A stretch of DNA of 64,000 nucleotides from Escarpia spicata (GCA_963995525.1 OZ023214.1:47616560-47680559), one strand, 5' to 3'. Numbered from the stretch's first letter, positions 41,004-50,107 are shown. Numbers and translations are program-made. The notes: generated by a model not told the origin, from the sequence alone.

Positions 41004-41621
41004 ATGGACACGCGATGGAAACACCCCTTCACCTGTATCGTCGCGGGTCCGACGGGATGCGGTAAGAGTACGTTCGTGATGCGTCTGCTACGTCACGCCG
41101 CGACGATTATCGATCCGCCTCCAGAGAAGATCACGTGGTGTTACGGTGTATGGCAGAGTGCCTACGTCGACAACGACCTGGTACGCTTCGAGGAAGGCTT
41201 GCCGAGCGGTGCGTTCGATGCATCGACGCGTAACCTCGTGGTCATCGACGATCTGATGGCGGAAATGGACGAACGGGTCACGACCTTGTTCACGAAAAAG
41301 AGTCATCACCAGAACACGTCCGTACTGTATCTCGTGCAGAACCTGTTTCCGAAGAACAAGGAGAGTCGCACGATCAGTCTGAATACACACTACATGGTAG
41401 TCTTCAAGAATCCTCGCGACGCGTCACAGATCGGTCACTTGGCGCGACAGATGTATCCGGGACGCCTGAAGTATGTACAGGAAGCGTTCCGAGACGCCAC
41501 TACACCTCCGTACGGTTATCTCCTCGTCGATCTGAAACAGGACACGCCCGACGACATGCGTCTGCGCACGGGCGTCCTTCCGGACGACGGTATCCAGTAC
41601 GTGTACCAACCCAAAGTATAA
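41004..41621 (+). CDS. Packaging ATPase (A32/FtsK-HerA type)
   Basis: 205 residues. Walker A is GPTGCGKS at 15-22 and Walker B is VVIDDL at 79-84; a sensor-like VQNLF follows, then ISLNTHYMVVFKNPRD. This matches the short genome-packaging ATPases of Polintons and related double-jelly-roll viruses, which pump DNA into the capsid. A decayed relative lies at 50116-50670. Confidence 0.92.
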   Translation: MDTRWKHPFTCIVAGPTGCGKSTFVMRLLRHAATIIDPPPEKITWCYGVWQSAYVDNDLVRFEEGLPSGAFDASTRNLVVIDDLMAEMDERVTTLFTKKSHHQNTSVLYLVQNLFPKNKESRTISLNTHYMVVFKNPRDASQIGHLARQMYPGRLKYVQEAFRDATTPPYGYLLVDLKQDTPDDMRLRTGVLPDDGIQYVYQPKV

Positions 41622-41678
41622 GACGTCCGCACGCACGCCTCGTCCCTTCAGTCGCAGTATGGTCGTGAAGACAACAGC

Positions 41679-42050
41679 ATGTCCGAACTCGTGAAGAAAC
41701 ACCTCCTCTGCATACAGACGCTGAACAGGTACAAGAGCACGAAATTGAGACGAGCCATCATCAGAAACGCCGACGCCGATCTGTTGTGTGCACTAGCCGA
41801 GTGTGCCTACAACATATTGAAGAAGAACGTGCCCTTGACCGACGCGCAGAGACGCGCTCTGAGTGTGTACAAAACAAACCTACGCGCTTTGGCAAAGAAA
41901 GACGCGCCGGCAGCGAGGAGACGTCGCATCTTGCTACGCGGTAACAACCAGGGCGGCGGGGGACAGACCGGTGGTTTCCTGTCGGCGCTGCTGGCACCTT
42001 TGGCCGGTGCGGTCTTTCTACCCTTGCTAAAACAGGTGCTACTCAAGTAG
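41679..42050 (+). CDS. Conserved small basic protein with hydrophobic C-terminus
   Basis: 123 residues. The N-terminal half is helical (LLCALAECAYNILKKNVPL), then a basic K-R region (RRRRILLR), a Gly run, and a hydrophobic end (GGFLSALLAPLAGAVFLPLL). This layout recurs in metazoan Polintons next to the ATPase and resembles small adenovirus core or membrane-active proteins, but function is not established. The older copy has a match at 48826-49168. Confidence 0.7.
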   Translation: MSELVKKHLLCIQTLNRYKSTKLRRAIIRNADADLLCALAECAYNILKKNVPLTDAQRRALSVYKTNLRALAKKDAPAARRRRILLRGNNQGGGGQTGGFLSALLAPLAGAVFLPLLKQVLLK

Positions 42051-42053
42051 ACG

Positions 42054-42319
42054 ATGGAACACACACGGAAGATGGCTTTGGTAGATCCACGACTATTGGA
42101 TAGTCTACGCGCACCGGCACCGACGGATACCCTAGGACGCAAAGTACAGGTGCTCGACGACGAGATGAAAGTCATACTCGACAGACAAGATCTCGCCGAC
42201 GGTGACAAGGTCGTCATGTATAATCAAGTGTTGCAACGCCACAACGCGTTGGCCGATCGACGCGTGCGCGAACCAGTACGCGTGATGACGGTCAACAAGG
42301 ACACGTCCCCGGTGGCGGG

Positions 42320-42366
<47 letters not shown>

Positions 42367-42869
42367 ACCCGACCCCGCCAGAGGCGGGGGCGACAGGTAT
42401 GGAAGCGGCGGTGGCGGCAGGTATGGAAGCGGACGTCGTCGACAGCGTTCCCAAGGCACTGCGAACCAAAGCTAGACTACTGATGGAACGTCTGAAACGA
42501 GACGTCGTGTGGAGTGCACGCGGAGAGCTCATGCACAAAGGCGAAGCGGTACCCGGAAGTAACGTGGTGGACCTCGTGAACGATCTGTTGCGTCAGCGCA
42601 AGACCGTTGCCAGTCCAACGGGGTGGCAGGTGTTTGCGCGTCAACTCGGCACCATGAACCTACCCATGGAGTTGGTGGGTAACGAGGTCAGGAGACTGGC
42701 CATTCAACAGGAACAAAGGAGGAGTGCCGTAGCGGCAGCGGCCACACGATCGCTCGGTAGAGCGCGTCGATCGCTGCAGTGGACACCCCTCACGCGGAGA
42801 CGAATGAGCCCGTCCACTCTACATACGCCACCGGCCTCGACTAGTAAGGGATGGGAGGCTCTCAGATAA
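42054..42869 (+). CDS. Conserved Polinton protein with polyalanine tract, unknown function
   Basis: 271 residues. It opens with KMALVDPRLLDSL, then a helical region (DDEMKVILDRQDL...MYNQVLQRHNAL). A GGC repeat encodes about 18 alanines (42320-42365), and a Gly/Ala linker follows. The C-terminal domain contains VNDLLRQRK and LPMELVGNEVRRL. The older copy lacks the alanine run. It is probably a virion or assembly protein because of its place among structural genes; this is inference. Confidence 0.65.
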
Positions 42870-42900
42870 AAGAGGCGCACCGTCTCGATTCGCCGACATA

Positions 42901-43242
42901 ATGTGCGATTCACAGGATAGTCTACGTCATCTGTATACCGGTGTCGCGTACGCCGTACTTCCCATCGTGTGCGGTATTATCGGCGATTATATCATACGAT
43001 CATGGTGCGACGACGAAAACAGCTGGAGGACGTCTACTTCGACCCCGCCAAGGTGGGAAGTTACGGGGGAATCGCGTCTTTGCGACGAGACGTACCACGC
43101 GTACCGAGAAAGATGGTCGAACAATGGCTATCGGAACAGAACGCCTATACCCTACACAAACCGGTCAGAGTTCGTTTCAAGCGACGACGCACGGTCGTCG
43201 GAGGACGGGATCAACAGTGGCAAGCCGATCTCGTCGACGTGA
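42901..43242 (+). CDS. Possible small membrane protein overlapping the integrase
   Basis: An ATG frame encodes a hydrophobic helix (YTGVAYAVLPIVCGIIGDYI) near residues 12-31, then a polar tail. From 43002 it overlaps the integrase in another frame, and the tail may not be meaningful. It resembles the 55-residue protein before the ATPase in size and layout of its first part. Confidence 0.4.
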   Translation: MCDSQDSLRHLYTGVAYAVLPIVCGIIGDYIIRSWCDDENSWRTSTSTPPRWEVTGESRLCDETYHAYRERWSNNGYRNRTPIPYTNRSEFVSSDDARSSEDGINSGKPISST

Positions 43243-43985
43243 CCAGTCTGAAAAAAGAAAACGACGGTACGACGTTCCTCCTCACGGTGATCGACGTCTT
43301 CTCGAAAATCGCCCGATGCGTTCCGCTGAAGAACAAGTCGGCGACGTCTGTGTCGAAGGCGCTGAACGGACTCTTCACCGACGTACAGCCGTTGTTTTTG
43401 CAGACCGATAGAGGTCTGGAATTCTATAATCGTAGCGTTCGAGGTGTATTGGACAGGTACGGCATCCAACACTTCTCCACCTGCAATGAGGAGACCAAGG
43501 CGAGCATCGTGGAACGCTTCAATCGCACGCTAATGACGCGCCTGTGGCGATACCTGACACACACAAAATCGTGGCGATACATCGATATCCTTCCGGATCT
43601 GGTGCGCACGTACAACGACACGCCCCATCGCAGTATCGGGATGCCACCGGCGCAGGTGGATGCGACTAATCAGGAAGAGGTGTGGCAGCGCCTGTACGGT
43701 GGTCATCACGGTAAGGGCGTACCCAAGTACCACGTGGGGGATCACGTGCGTATCAGCAAGGTCAAGAGACGATTCGCCAAAGGCTACACGGTGAATTGGA
43801 CAGAGGAACTATTCACGATACGCGAGGTGCATCCTTCCGATCCGCCCGTCTATCGTCTAACGGACGATCTCGGAGAGATACTGGACGGTACCTTCTACGA
43901 ACAGGAGTTGCAGAAGGTGACGGTTCCGGCCGATAAACTGTACCGCGTGGAATCGATAGTACAGCGCCGCAAGGTAGGCAGGTGA
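43002..43985 (+). CDS. INT: Retroviral-type (DDE) integrase, chromodomain cut by a stop
   Basis: I chose the ATG at 43002 (MVRRRKQLEDVYF); an upstream open stretch has no ATG. There are 327 residues. The catalytic core has Asp76 (QADLVDV), Asp136 (LQTDRGLEF) and Glu171 (VERFNRTL). A C-terminal DNA-binding region follows (VRISKVKRRFAKGYTVNWTE). After TGA (43983-43985) the frame continues to 44072 with a chromodomain-like end (VLVKWFGYP...NSWIDAKALVGYK). The older copy is open there, so the TGA is probably a nonsense change. The enzyme inserts element DNA and makes the 6-bp duplication. Confidence 0.92.
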   Translation: MVRRRKQLEDVYFDPAKVGSYGGIASLRRDVPRVPRKMVEQWLSEQNAYTLHKPVRVRFKRRRTVVGGRDQQWQADLVDVTSLKKENDGTTFLLTVIDVFSKIARCVPLKNKSATSVSKALNGLFTDVQPLFLQTDRGLEFYNRSVRGVLDRYGIQHFSTCNEETKASIVERFNRTLMTRLWRYLTHTKSWRYIDILPDLVRTYNDTPHRSIGMPPAQVDATNQEEVWQRLYGGHHGKGVPKYHVGDHVRISKVKRRFAKGYTVNWTEELFTIREVHPSDPPVYRLTDDLGEILDGTFYEQELQKVTVPADKLYRVESIVQRRKVGR

Positions 43986-44072
43986 CGGGAGGTGTTGGTG
44001 AAATGGTTCGGATACCCTTCGAAATTCAACAGCTGGATCGACGCCAAGGCCCTCGTCGGCTATAAAGCCTAG
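43986..44072 (+). pseudogene. Chromodomain-like tail beyond the integrase stop
   Basis: In-frame continuation of the integrase, conserved with the older copy at 30543-30700. It would normally direct integration to chromatin. It is expressed only by readthrough, if at all. Confidence 0.7.
44061..44067 (+). promoter_or_regulatory. TATA box of the capsid gene block
   Basis: TATAAAG, 39 bp before the ATG at 44106, overlapping the end of the integrase tail. Confidence 0.4.
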
Positions 44073-44105
44073 TCACGCGCCTGTCGTGATGTCAGTCGTC
44101 CACGC

Positions 44106-44408
44106 ATGGCAGACGAGACGACATCACGGATTACCGTTAGTGACGAAGAAGAAGAAGAAGACGACGTCGACGCCACTCCACCAATAAAGAAAGAGAGGAC
44201 TCCGTGGCATATATTTGGCACCGCGTGTCCCAAAGAGGAGATAGTCTTTCTGTGTCAAGTCGTCGTCTTGTACACGGTCATCTTGGTCAGCATCTACAAC
44301 CTGACGTTCGGCCACCACGTCAATCCGACTCTTTGGACGGCCCTGTTGAGTAGTTCGTTGGGTTACCTGCTACCCAGTCCGACGTTGAAACAACATGGCG
44401 ACGAGTGA
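44106..44408 (+). CDS. Conserved two-helix membrane protein
   Basis: 100 residues: an acidic N-terminus (SDEEEEEDD), then CPKEEIVFLCQVVVLYTVIL (first helix) and LWTALLSSSLGYLLPSP (second). This layout recurs in metazoan Polintons directly before the penton gene. The function is unknown; membrane contact in assembly or entry is conceivable. Its end overlaps the penton start by 14 bp. Confidence 0.7.
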   Translation: MADETTSRITVSDEEEEEDDVDATPPIKKERTPWHIFGTACPKEEIVFLCQVVVLYTVILVSIYNLTFGHHVNPTLWTALLSSSLGYLLPSPTLKQHGDE

Positions 44409-45198
44409 TTTCTATCTCACGTTGCCCAGCAATGCTTCCATGGACACGCACCCCGACAACACGCTGACCCACTACGTCACGACGCTACCGAAACGCATCC
44501 TACTACGGGGACAATGGGAGTGCGGACTGGTGGAGGTACAGTACCCACACAGTTGGTACAACATCGCAGGCGACGAAGCGGGGTTCGCCGTGTCACTACC
44601 GATAGACGAATATCGAGACCCGCGGTCCCTGCACACGGAGATTATCCGAATCGGAACCGGACACTATAAAGATCCGTGGTCACTGATACTCGTCATTAAC
44701 GCTGCTCTACGTCGCGTGGTGGGAGAGGGACGAGTGAAACTGAGCTACAGCATAATCACGCGTAAGGTATCGGTGCACATGGCACCGAATACCGTCTTCC
44801 GAGCCGCTATGCTGACCACCGTTCTCGGCTTTCGTACCGCTACGCTGGCGGCTCTCCCGAAGGACCCCGCGGCACCCGAGTTCAAGGTACGTATCGTGGA
44901 AGGTGACACCGTGGTCACCATGGAACGGGAATCGCTCTACATCTACACGGACGTCGTGGAACCGCGAGTTGTCGGTGACAGTCTCGTACCGCTGCTGCGC
45001 ATCGTTTCGGTGAGCGGTCGTCATGGGGACGTCGTGTCGAAGATCTTCGACAAGACTCACTACGTACCCGTGCTCTGCAAAGAGTTTGGTACGATCGAGA
45101 TATATATAAGAGACGACACGGGGCAACGCGTGCCATTCGAAGTCGGCAAGGTGACAGTGACACTTCATTTCCAACGGCAACGGACGGCACTGTTCTAG
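44395..45198 (+). CDS. Minor capsid (penton-like) protein
   Basis: 267 residues. The opening (FYLTLPSNASMDTHPDNTL) and the WECGLVEVQYPHSWYN segment are hallmarks of Polinton penton-like proteins, predicted to form the single-jelly-roll vertices. Later blocks are VINAALRRVVGEG and YVPVLCKEFGTIEIYIRDD. A diverged pseudogene is at 29380-30225. Confidence 0.85.
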   Translation: MATSDFYLTLPSNASMDTHPDNTLTHYVTTLPKRILLRGQWECGLVEVQYPHSWYNIAGDEAGFAVSLPIDEYRDPRSLHTEIIRIGTGHYKDPWSLILVINAALRRVVGEGRVKLSYSIITRKVSVHMAPNTVFRAAMLTTVLGFRTATLAALPKDPAAPEFKVRIVEGDTVVTMERESLYIYTDVVEPRVVGDSLVPLLRIVSVSGRHGDVVSKIFDKTHYVPVLCKEFGTIEIYIRDDTGQRVPFEVGKVTVTLHFQRQRTALF

Positions 45199-45202
45199 AG
45201 AG

Positions 45203-45613
45203 ATGAATTACAACGATTACTACGCTCGTCAAGCGGGTGGTGCGCTTCCTTATTTCGAGGGTGCCCGATACCAACGAGGACACGGACTGGGAAGTCTATT
45301 CGGAGGTCTACTGCGTAGCGTCATGCCACTCGTCAAGAGAGGCGCCGTGGCGTTGGGAAAGAGAGCTCTGTCGACCGGCGCACGTATAGCCGACGACGTC
45401 CTGGCGGGACAGAACATCAGAACGGCCGCCAAACGTCGCGCCACCGCTGCAGGTATAGACATGATAAGCGACCTCTTGACCCCTGGTGTGCATAAGCGTA
45501 TAAGACGCACACCCGCCGCGAAACGAGTCAGTACAGCCGCGAGACGTCGAAGGAAGCAGAGACCGAAGGCACGTCGTGAACCGGATATATTCGACAATGG
45601 CGTTCGTTCATAA
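45203..45613 (+). CDS. Basic virion-type protein with amphipathic N-terminus
   Basis: 136 residues, starting 5 bp after the penton stop. An N-terminal RYQRGHGLGSLFGGLLRSVM is amphipathic and Gly-rich. The C-terminal third is strongly basic (KRVSTAARRRRKQRPKARRE). The layout recalls adenovirus minor proteins that combine membrane lysis with DNA contact, but no homology is claimed. It overlaps the capsid gene by 17 bp. Confidence 0.6.
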   Translation: MNYNDYYARQAGGALPYFEGARYQRGHGLGSLFGGLLRSVMPLVKRGAVALGKRALSTGARIADDVLAGQNIRTAAKRRATAAGIDMISDLLTPGVHKRIRRTPAAKRVSTAARRRRKQRPKARREPDIFDNGVRS

Positions 45614-46916
45614 ACTATCATGCGAGGGACTCAAGAGCGAACTCGATATCTTCGCCGTGCCTCCGACTCAGACCAGCATCATCGACAGTCGCACGGTCCA
45701 CTACCAACCGATGTCCTCGCTCGACTCGGGTGGTCCGATCGAATTCGTCGTACCTGGTTCGGGAGACGATTACCAGGATCTCGCTAGCATGACGCTACAC
45801 ATTCAGGCGAAGGTGACGCGTGCCGACGGAAGCGATCTCGACGCCGCCGATCCCGTTGCTCCCGTGAATAACTGGCTCCATTCGCTGTTCAGTCAGGTCG
45901 ACCTCTACCTGAACGGAACGCTCGTGACTTCCTCGACCAACACGTACCCGTACCGCGTCTACATAGAGACGCTGCTCAGTTACGGCAACGATGCCAAGGA
46001 GACGCATCTGACGAGTCAGATGTGGTACAAGGACACGGCTAATCGTATGGACGCCGTCGTCATTGAAGGTGACGATCCGACAGCCAACGCGGGGTTCGTC
46101 GCCAGACGCGCCATGATTGCCCAGAGTCGCGTGGTCGACATGACGGGTCGTCTCCACCTCGATCTCTCCCATCAGGATAAACTCCTCATCAACGGTGTCG
46201 AGGCCAAGATACGTGTGGTGCGCAGGAAGGATGCGTTCGCACTCATAGCCGGCGGAGGTAACCCCGGCTACAAGATACAGATCGTCAACGCTACACTGTT
46301 CGTCAGGAAAGTCACCCTGAACCCAGGCGTACAGATGGCGCACATCAAAGCCCTCGAAAAGGCCACCGCCAAGTATCCGCTGCGACCCGTCGAATGCAAG
46401 GTCTACTCCATTCCCACAGGTGCCCGCTCACACACGCACGAGAACCTCTTTCTTGGTGTTCTTCCGAAACGTCTCGTGCTGTGCTGCATCGATAACGACG
46501 CCTACAACGGACGCTACGACAGAAATCCCTTTCACGCTAAAAACAACAACATCAACTTCCTCGCCGTGTACGTCGACGGACGACAGATACCCGCCAAACC
46601 TTTCCAGCCCGACTTCGAGAACGATCTCTTTGCCAGGTGCTACCATCACATGTTCACCTCGACGGGTAAGGCGTGGCAGGACGAAGGCAACGGCTTGACT
46701 CGTTACGACTTCCGACACGGCTACACCTTCTTCGCCGTGGACCTCACCCCCGATGCGTGCGACGACTGCTGCTTCCATCTGGTACATAAGGGCAACGTGC
46801 GCATCGAGATTCATTTCCACGACGCGCTCACAACCACTGTGAACGTCGTCGCCTATGCCGAATTCGAGAAGGTGCTGGAGATCGACAGGAGTCGTAACAT
46901 CATCTACGACAACTGA
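45597..46916 (+). CDS. MCP: Major capsid protein (double jelly roll)
   Basis: From ATG 45597 it has 439 residues. The opening (SELDIFAVPPTQTSI...SGGPIEFVVPGSGDDYQDL) and the FSQVDLYLNGTLVTSSTNTY segment are characteristic of Polinton major capsid proteins. These are predicted to form pseudo-hexameric capsomers. A second half with RFDPLKP-like strands (KPFQPDFENDLFARCYHHMF) supports full length. It is intact. Its stop TGA overlaps the protease ATG (TGATG). Confidence 0.92.
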   Translation: MAFVHKLSCEGLKSELDIFAVPPTQTSIIDSRTVHYQPMSSLDSGGPIEFVVPGSGDDYQDLASMTLHIQAKVTRADGSDLDAADPVAPVNNWLHSLFSQVDLYLNGTLVTSSTNTYPYRVYIETLLSYGNDAKETHLTSQMWYKDTANRMDAVVIEGDDPTANAGFVARRAMIAQSRVVDMTGRLHLDLSHQDKLLINGVEAKIRVVRRKDAFALIAGGGNPGYKIQIVNATLFVRKVTLNPGVQMAHIKALEKATAKYPLRPVECKVYSIPTGARSHTHENLFLGVLPKRLVLCCIDNDAYNGRYDRNPFHAKNNNINFLAVYVDGRQIPAKPFQPDFENDLFARCYHHMFTSTGKAWQDEGNGLTRYDFRHGYTFFAVDLTPDACDDCCFHLVHKGNVRIEIHFHDALTTTVNVVAYAEFEKVLEIDRSRNIIYDN

Positions 46917-47368
46917 TGGAAACCCTACAGCTCGTCCGCCTACTCACCCGCGATACGCACGCCCGTGTCGTCATGCGTGGAATCGTACCCAAAGACGTAC
47001 TCCTCGAACTCCGGATAGACGCTTACCCCGTCGCCTTCGTGTGCAACACACACGACGCGGACAAACCCGGTGAACATTGGATAGCGATCTACGTAGACGC
47101 CGACGGTTGCGGCGAATACTTCTGCTCGTACGTTCTGCCGCCGCAGCACGTCGAGTTTTGTCGCTTCTTGAATAAACATTGTGTAACGTGGACTCATAAT
47201 TCTAAGAGACTACAGAGCCCCGTGTCTAACGTTTGTGGACAATACTGTGTTGCTTATCTCATGTTTCGATGTCGTGGAGTTGTCATGAAGGATTTCGTAA
47301 AAGGTTTCGGTACTGATCTGGTAGCAAACGATTGCCGCGTATTCGATTGGCTTAAACAACTGCAATAA
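46916..47368 (+). CDS. PRO: Adenain-like cysteine protease
   Basis: 150 residues. The catalytic His54 is in GEHW, an acidic residue follows in the DADGCGE strand, Gln100 starts QSPVSNVCGQYC, and Cys107 is the nucleophile. This is the Ulp1/adenain (C48/C5-like) pattern of Polinton maturation proteases, which cut capsid precursors. It is the last gene of the capsid block, followed by AATAAA signals. Confidence 0.92.
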   Translation: METLQLVRLLTRDTHARVVMRGIVPKDVLLELRIDAYPVAFVCNTHDADKPGEHWIAIYVDADGCGEYFCSYVLPPQHVEFCRFLNKHCVTWTHNSKRLQSPVSNVCGQYCVAYLMFRCRGVVMKDFVKGFGTDLVANDCRVFDWLKQLQ

Positions 47369-47399
47369 CCGTGTTTCATTAACGAACATATATCAACAT

Positions 47400-47545
47400 T
47401 CACATCCGTAAGCTCACGACCTCTAGCGCGGTGTTCGTTCACCCGTAAGTCGTACCATCATCATCATCCCACGAGCCACTGGCGTGGTCGTATTGACCCC
47501 TAAGCTCATGACCTCTGTCGTGGTGTTCACTCACCCACAAGTCTT
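47400..47545 (+). repeat. Degenerate tandem duplication after the protease
   Basis: TAAGCTCACGACCTCTAGCG...GTGTTCGTTCACCCGTAAGT is repeated with changes about 95 bp later. Confidence 0.5.
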
Positions 47546-47565
47546 GATACTCGTACGCTTCGCTT

Positions 47566-47612
47566 AATAAAACACGGTTTCATGTTATACGCTTGTATCT
47601 TTCATCAATAAA
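47566..47612 (+). terminator. Polyadenylation signals of the capsid block
   Basis: AATAAA at 47566-47571 and again at 47607-47612. Confidence 0.6.
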
Positions 47613-47753
47613 ATACGTGTGCACTCGTATACTCTTGTGTTTCGTTAGTTCTTTCATACACGTACATTCATACATACATAATCACACCCTCTCCACGCTT
47701 CCCGTCAGGGGGCGTTCTCTCTGATGTACCCGCCAGGTGGCGCCTCTCGTTAT

Positions 47754-47875
47754 ACATACGGTCACGTGACTACTCACTTCACTCAGGGGGGCGGCTTTCG
47801 AAACCTCCCTAGTATCGCTCAAAAATGACTCCGAAACTCCTTAGGATACCCCTCCAGATCTCCCCTCTTACTACT
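47754..47875 (-). repeat. Terminal inverted repeat, right
   Basis: Exact complement of 31025-31146, ending ...TCTTACTACT. Confidence 0.95.
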
Positions 47876-47881
47876 TTCGAT
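47876..47881. repeat. Polinton target-site duplication, right
   Basis: TTCGAT, as at 31019-31024. Confidence 0.95.
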
Positions 47882-48205
47882 GTATCGTACTGTCTGATGT
47901 TTCGTGAAGTACCGCCACATGCGAGTCTTCAGCGTGCGGTTAAAACGTTCTACAATGTTCGCTTTGGTCTCCTCGTTGTGGGTGATGAAGTGATGTATAC
48001 CGTGCGTCTTCAAAAGGTTTTGAAAGGACCGTTTGAGAAACTCCTTACCTTTGTCGGTCTATAGAGCGGTCGGTGGCGTCATCTCTCCCTACTTCACCAG
48101 ACTCTTGAACGCCGTCACGAGCGCCGCACCGGATTTATTCTTCAACGGGACGGACCACGCCGACTTCAAGAAGACGTCTATGACCTTCAGAATGAACCGA
48201 CTTTA
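47876..48205 (-). pseudogene. Integrase catalytic part of the older Polinton
   Basis: Blocks matching the intact integrase are FILKVIDVF, VPLKNKSGAALV, a TDKGKEF (second catalytic Asp) and NEETKANIVERFNRTL (catalytic Glu). Stops lie between them and the N-terminal 85 residues or so are deleted. The gene is interrupted by the younger element. Confidence 0.8.
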
Positions 48206-48826
48206 TAGGTTCTTGCGGTCGATGAGGGGTGTTGCCGGCGTCGTCGTCGGCATTCGACCGCGCCAGCATATACGCCCGTCGGTCCGAGTTCCCGACAAAC
48301 TCCATGGGCATGTTGAAACGTCCCATACGGCGCGCGAAACGCACCCAACCCACTGGTGGACTCGCCTTCCTATTTAGCAGTACGTCGTTGACAAGGGCCA
48401 CCATGTTGCTTCCTCGAACTATCCTTGGTCATTCCACTGCTTCGACGGATCCGACTTCAGTTTCTGCATCAGAAAGCGGGCTGTTTTCTTCATACTTTTA
48501 GGTGCACTTTCCAAGACTTCGGCTTCTAACCCACTCAACACTGACGGCACTGCCGCCGTCGTCGCCGACGAGACGGTTTCTTCGGCGGGCGCGTTCACCA
48601 CAGACACGCGTACCGGCTGTTGCTTCCGCTTTTCATCCCTCGTTTTTGTACAGCACCACCGTTTCACGTTCGGTCATATCAGCACGCTCGAGGACGCTCT
48701 TCATGTCGGCGTCCAGGTACTCATGACAGACGCTACGATCGTTCTCGGCCTCGGCTGCTCCTGCTGAGAGAGTAAGCTCTCCACCAGACGTGGGTCTACC
48801 AAAGCCATCTTCCTCGCGTGCTCCAT
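48206..48826 (-). pseudogene. Older copy of the 271-residue Polinton protein
   Basis: The start is EHARKMALVDPRLVESL. Middle and end blocks (VALVNDVLLNRKASPPVGW, MPMEFVGNSDRR) match 42054-42869 in different frames. No alanine run is present. Confidence 0.75.
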
Positions 48827-49168
48827 CTGCACTACTGCCCTCACGACCCCTCCGAGCAACGGCAGTAGGATCGAACCGACCAAGGGAGCCAGCATGGCCG
48901 GCAGGAAGCCGCCTGTCTGCAGGATGTTCCTCTTCTTCCCGGTAGTCACTTTCTTCGTCGACAATTGGCGCAGGTGTCTCCTGTACTGTGTCAGTGTATT
49001 TTTCTGCTCGGGAGTCAACGTCACGTTCCCTTTCAGAATATTGTACGCACATTCGCATAAACTGCAAATGAAGTCGGTGACGGCGTTGGCGAAGACGGCT
49101 TTTGTCAACTTGGCATTCTCACTCAACATCTGCAGGCACAAGACATGTCTCTTCACGCGCGCAGACAA
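48827..49168 (-). pseudogene. Older copy of the small basic protein
   Basis: It matches 41679-42050 throughout: CSLCECAYNILKGNVTLTPE, KKRNILQTGGFLPAMLAPL. Its first codon has become TTG, and its stop is lost. The frame runs on into the next protein. Confidence 0.75.
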
Positions 49169-49186
49169 GTCGCTACTGATAGTTGT

Positions 49187-49194
49187 CTCGACGC
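49187..49194. repeat. 8-bp target-site duplication, left (hAT-like)
   Basis: CTCGACGC, repeated at 50108-50115. Confidence 0.8.
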
Positions 49195-50107
49195 CAGACC
49201 TGGGGTCAGATACATCATGTATCTGTATCTTATATATCTAGATACAATTTTGAATGTATATGTATCTGTATCTAGATACATTGCGCCGAAATCAATATGT
49301 ATCTGTATTTTATCTAGATACATTCCAAATGTATCTGAAATTTCAGATACATTTCAGATACATTTTAGATAGATCATTGGTCAAGAAGGGATATGTCCCA
49401 CTCCCACGTAGCCAAAAGGTGTTAATTGTAATTATAGGAAACAATTAGTAGAAGCCAAGTACCTACTCATGGCTTCATCATATCCACCAAAGGAACCAGT
49501 TTCTTTTGAAAATGTCTGACAGCAATTAAAGAAGCCAATTAATTTACTCATGGATCATTCGAGCAGATCATGAACTGACAGCTGTCACACATCAAAGGTG
49601 AGAATGGCAGTTGTGTTTGTTCAGTGTGGCTGGTAAGCTCTTCCGCCCAGATAGGTGCTCTCTGAAGGACTCAACATTCGAGACACTTATGTTCATCCGT
49701 ATGAACTCTTAATAATTGTATGCTATTTGTATGTATGCAAGTGTAATATTAGTCAAATGAAGCTGTCATAAATAAATAAACTGAGTGTTTTTTAGTTTCT
49801 TATACTTCGCCATTACCGATCGCAAATTTAACTTTACAAATTTATCTGTATCTGTATCTAGATACATTTAGAAATAATGTATCTGTATATGTATCTAGAT
49901 ACATTTAGAAATAATGTATCTGTATATGTATCCAGATACATTTAGAAATAATGTATCTGTATCTGTATCTAGATACATTTAGAAATAATGTATCTGTATA
50001 TGTATCTAGATACATTTAGAAATAATGTATCTGTATCTGGCCAAATTAAAATGTATCTGTATCTTATCTAGATACTTTTCAAATGTATCTGCCCCAGGTC
50101 TGATCTG
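49195..50107. mobile_element. Non-autonomous hAT-like element
   Basis: A 913-bp insertion with an 8-bp duplication. Its ends are inverted (CAGACCTGGGG...; the right end has five extra bases, CAGAT). An 8-bp duplication and CAG termini fit the hAT superfamily. Both subterminal regions are made of GTATCTGTATCTAGATACAT repeats. It encodes no transposase and splits the older Polinton just after the ATPase end. Confidence 0.75.

Larger units (their letters stand above)
31025..47875 (+). mobile_element. Complete Polinton (Maverick) element
   Basis: A 16,851-bp element with identical 122-bp terminal inverted repeats, AG...CT ends and a 6-bp target duplication. It carries protein-primed polymerase B, ATPase, integrase, major and minor capsid proteins and an adenain-like protease, which is the full Polinton core set. 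The core from 36 to 47.4 kb is clearly GC-richer than the flanks. Perfect terminal repeats and long open frames indicate recent insertion. It lies within the integrase gene of an older relative. Confidence 0.95.
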
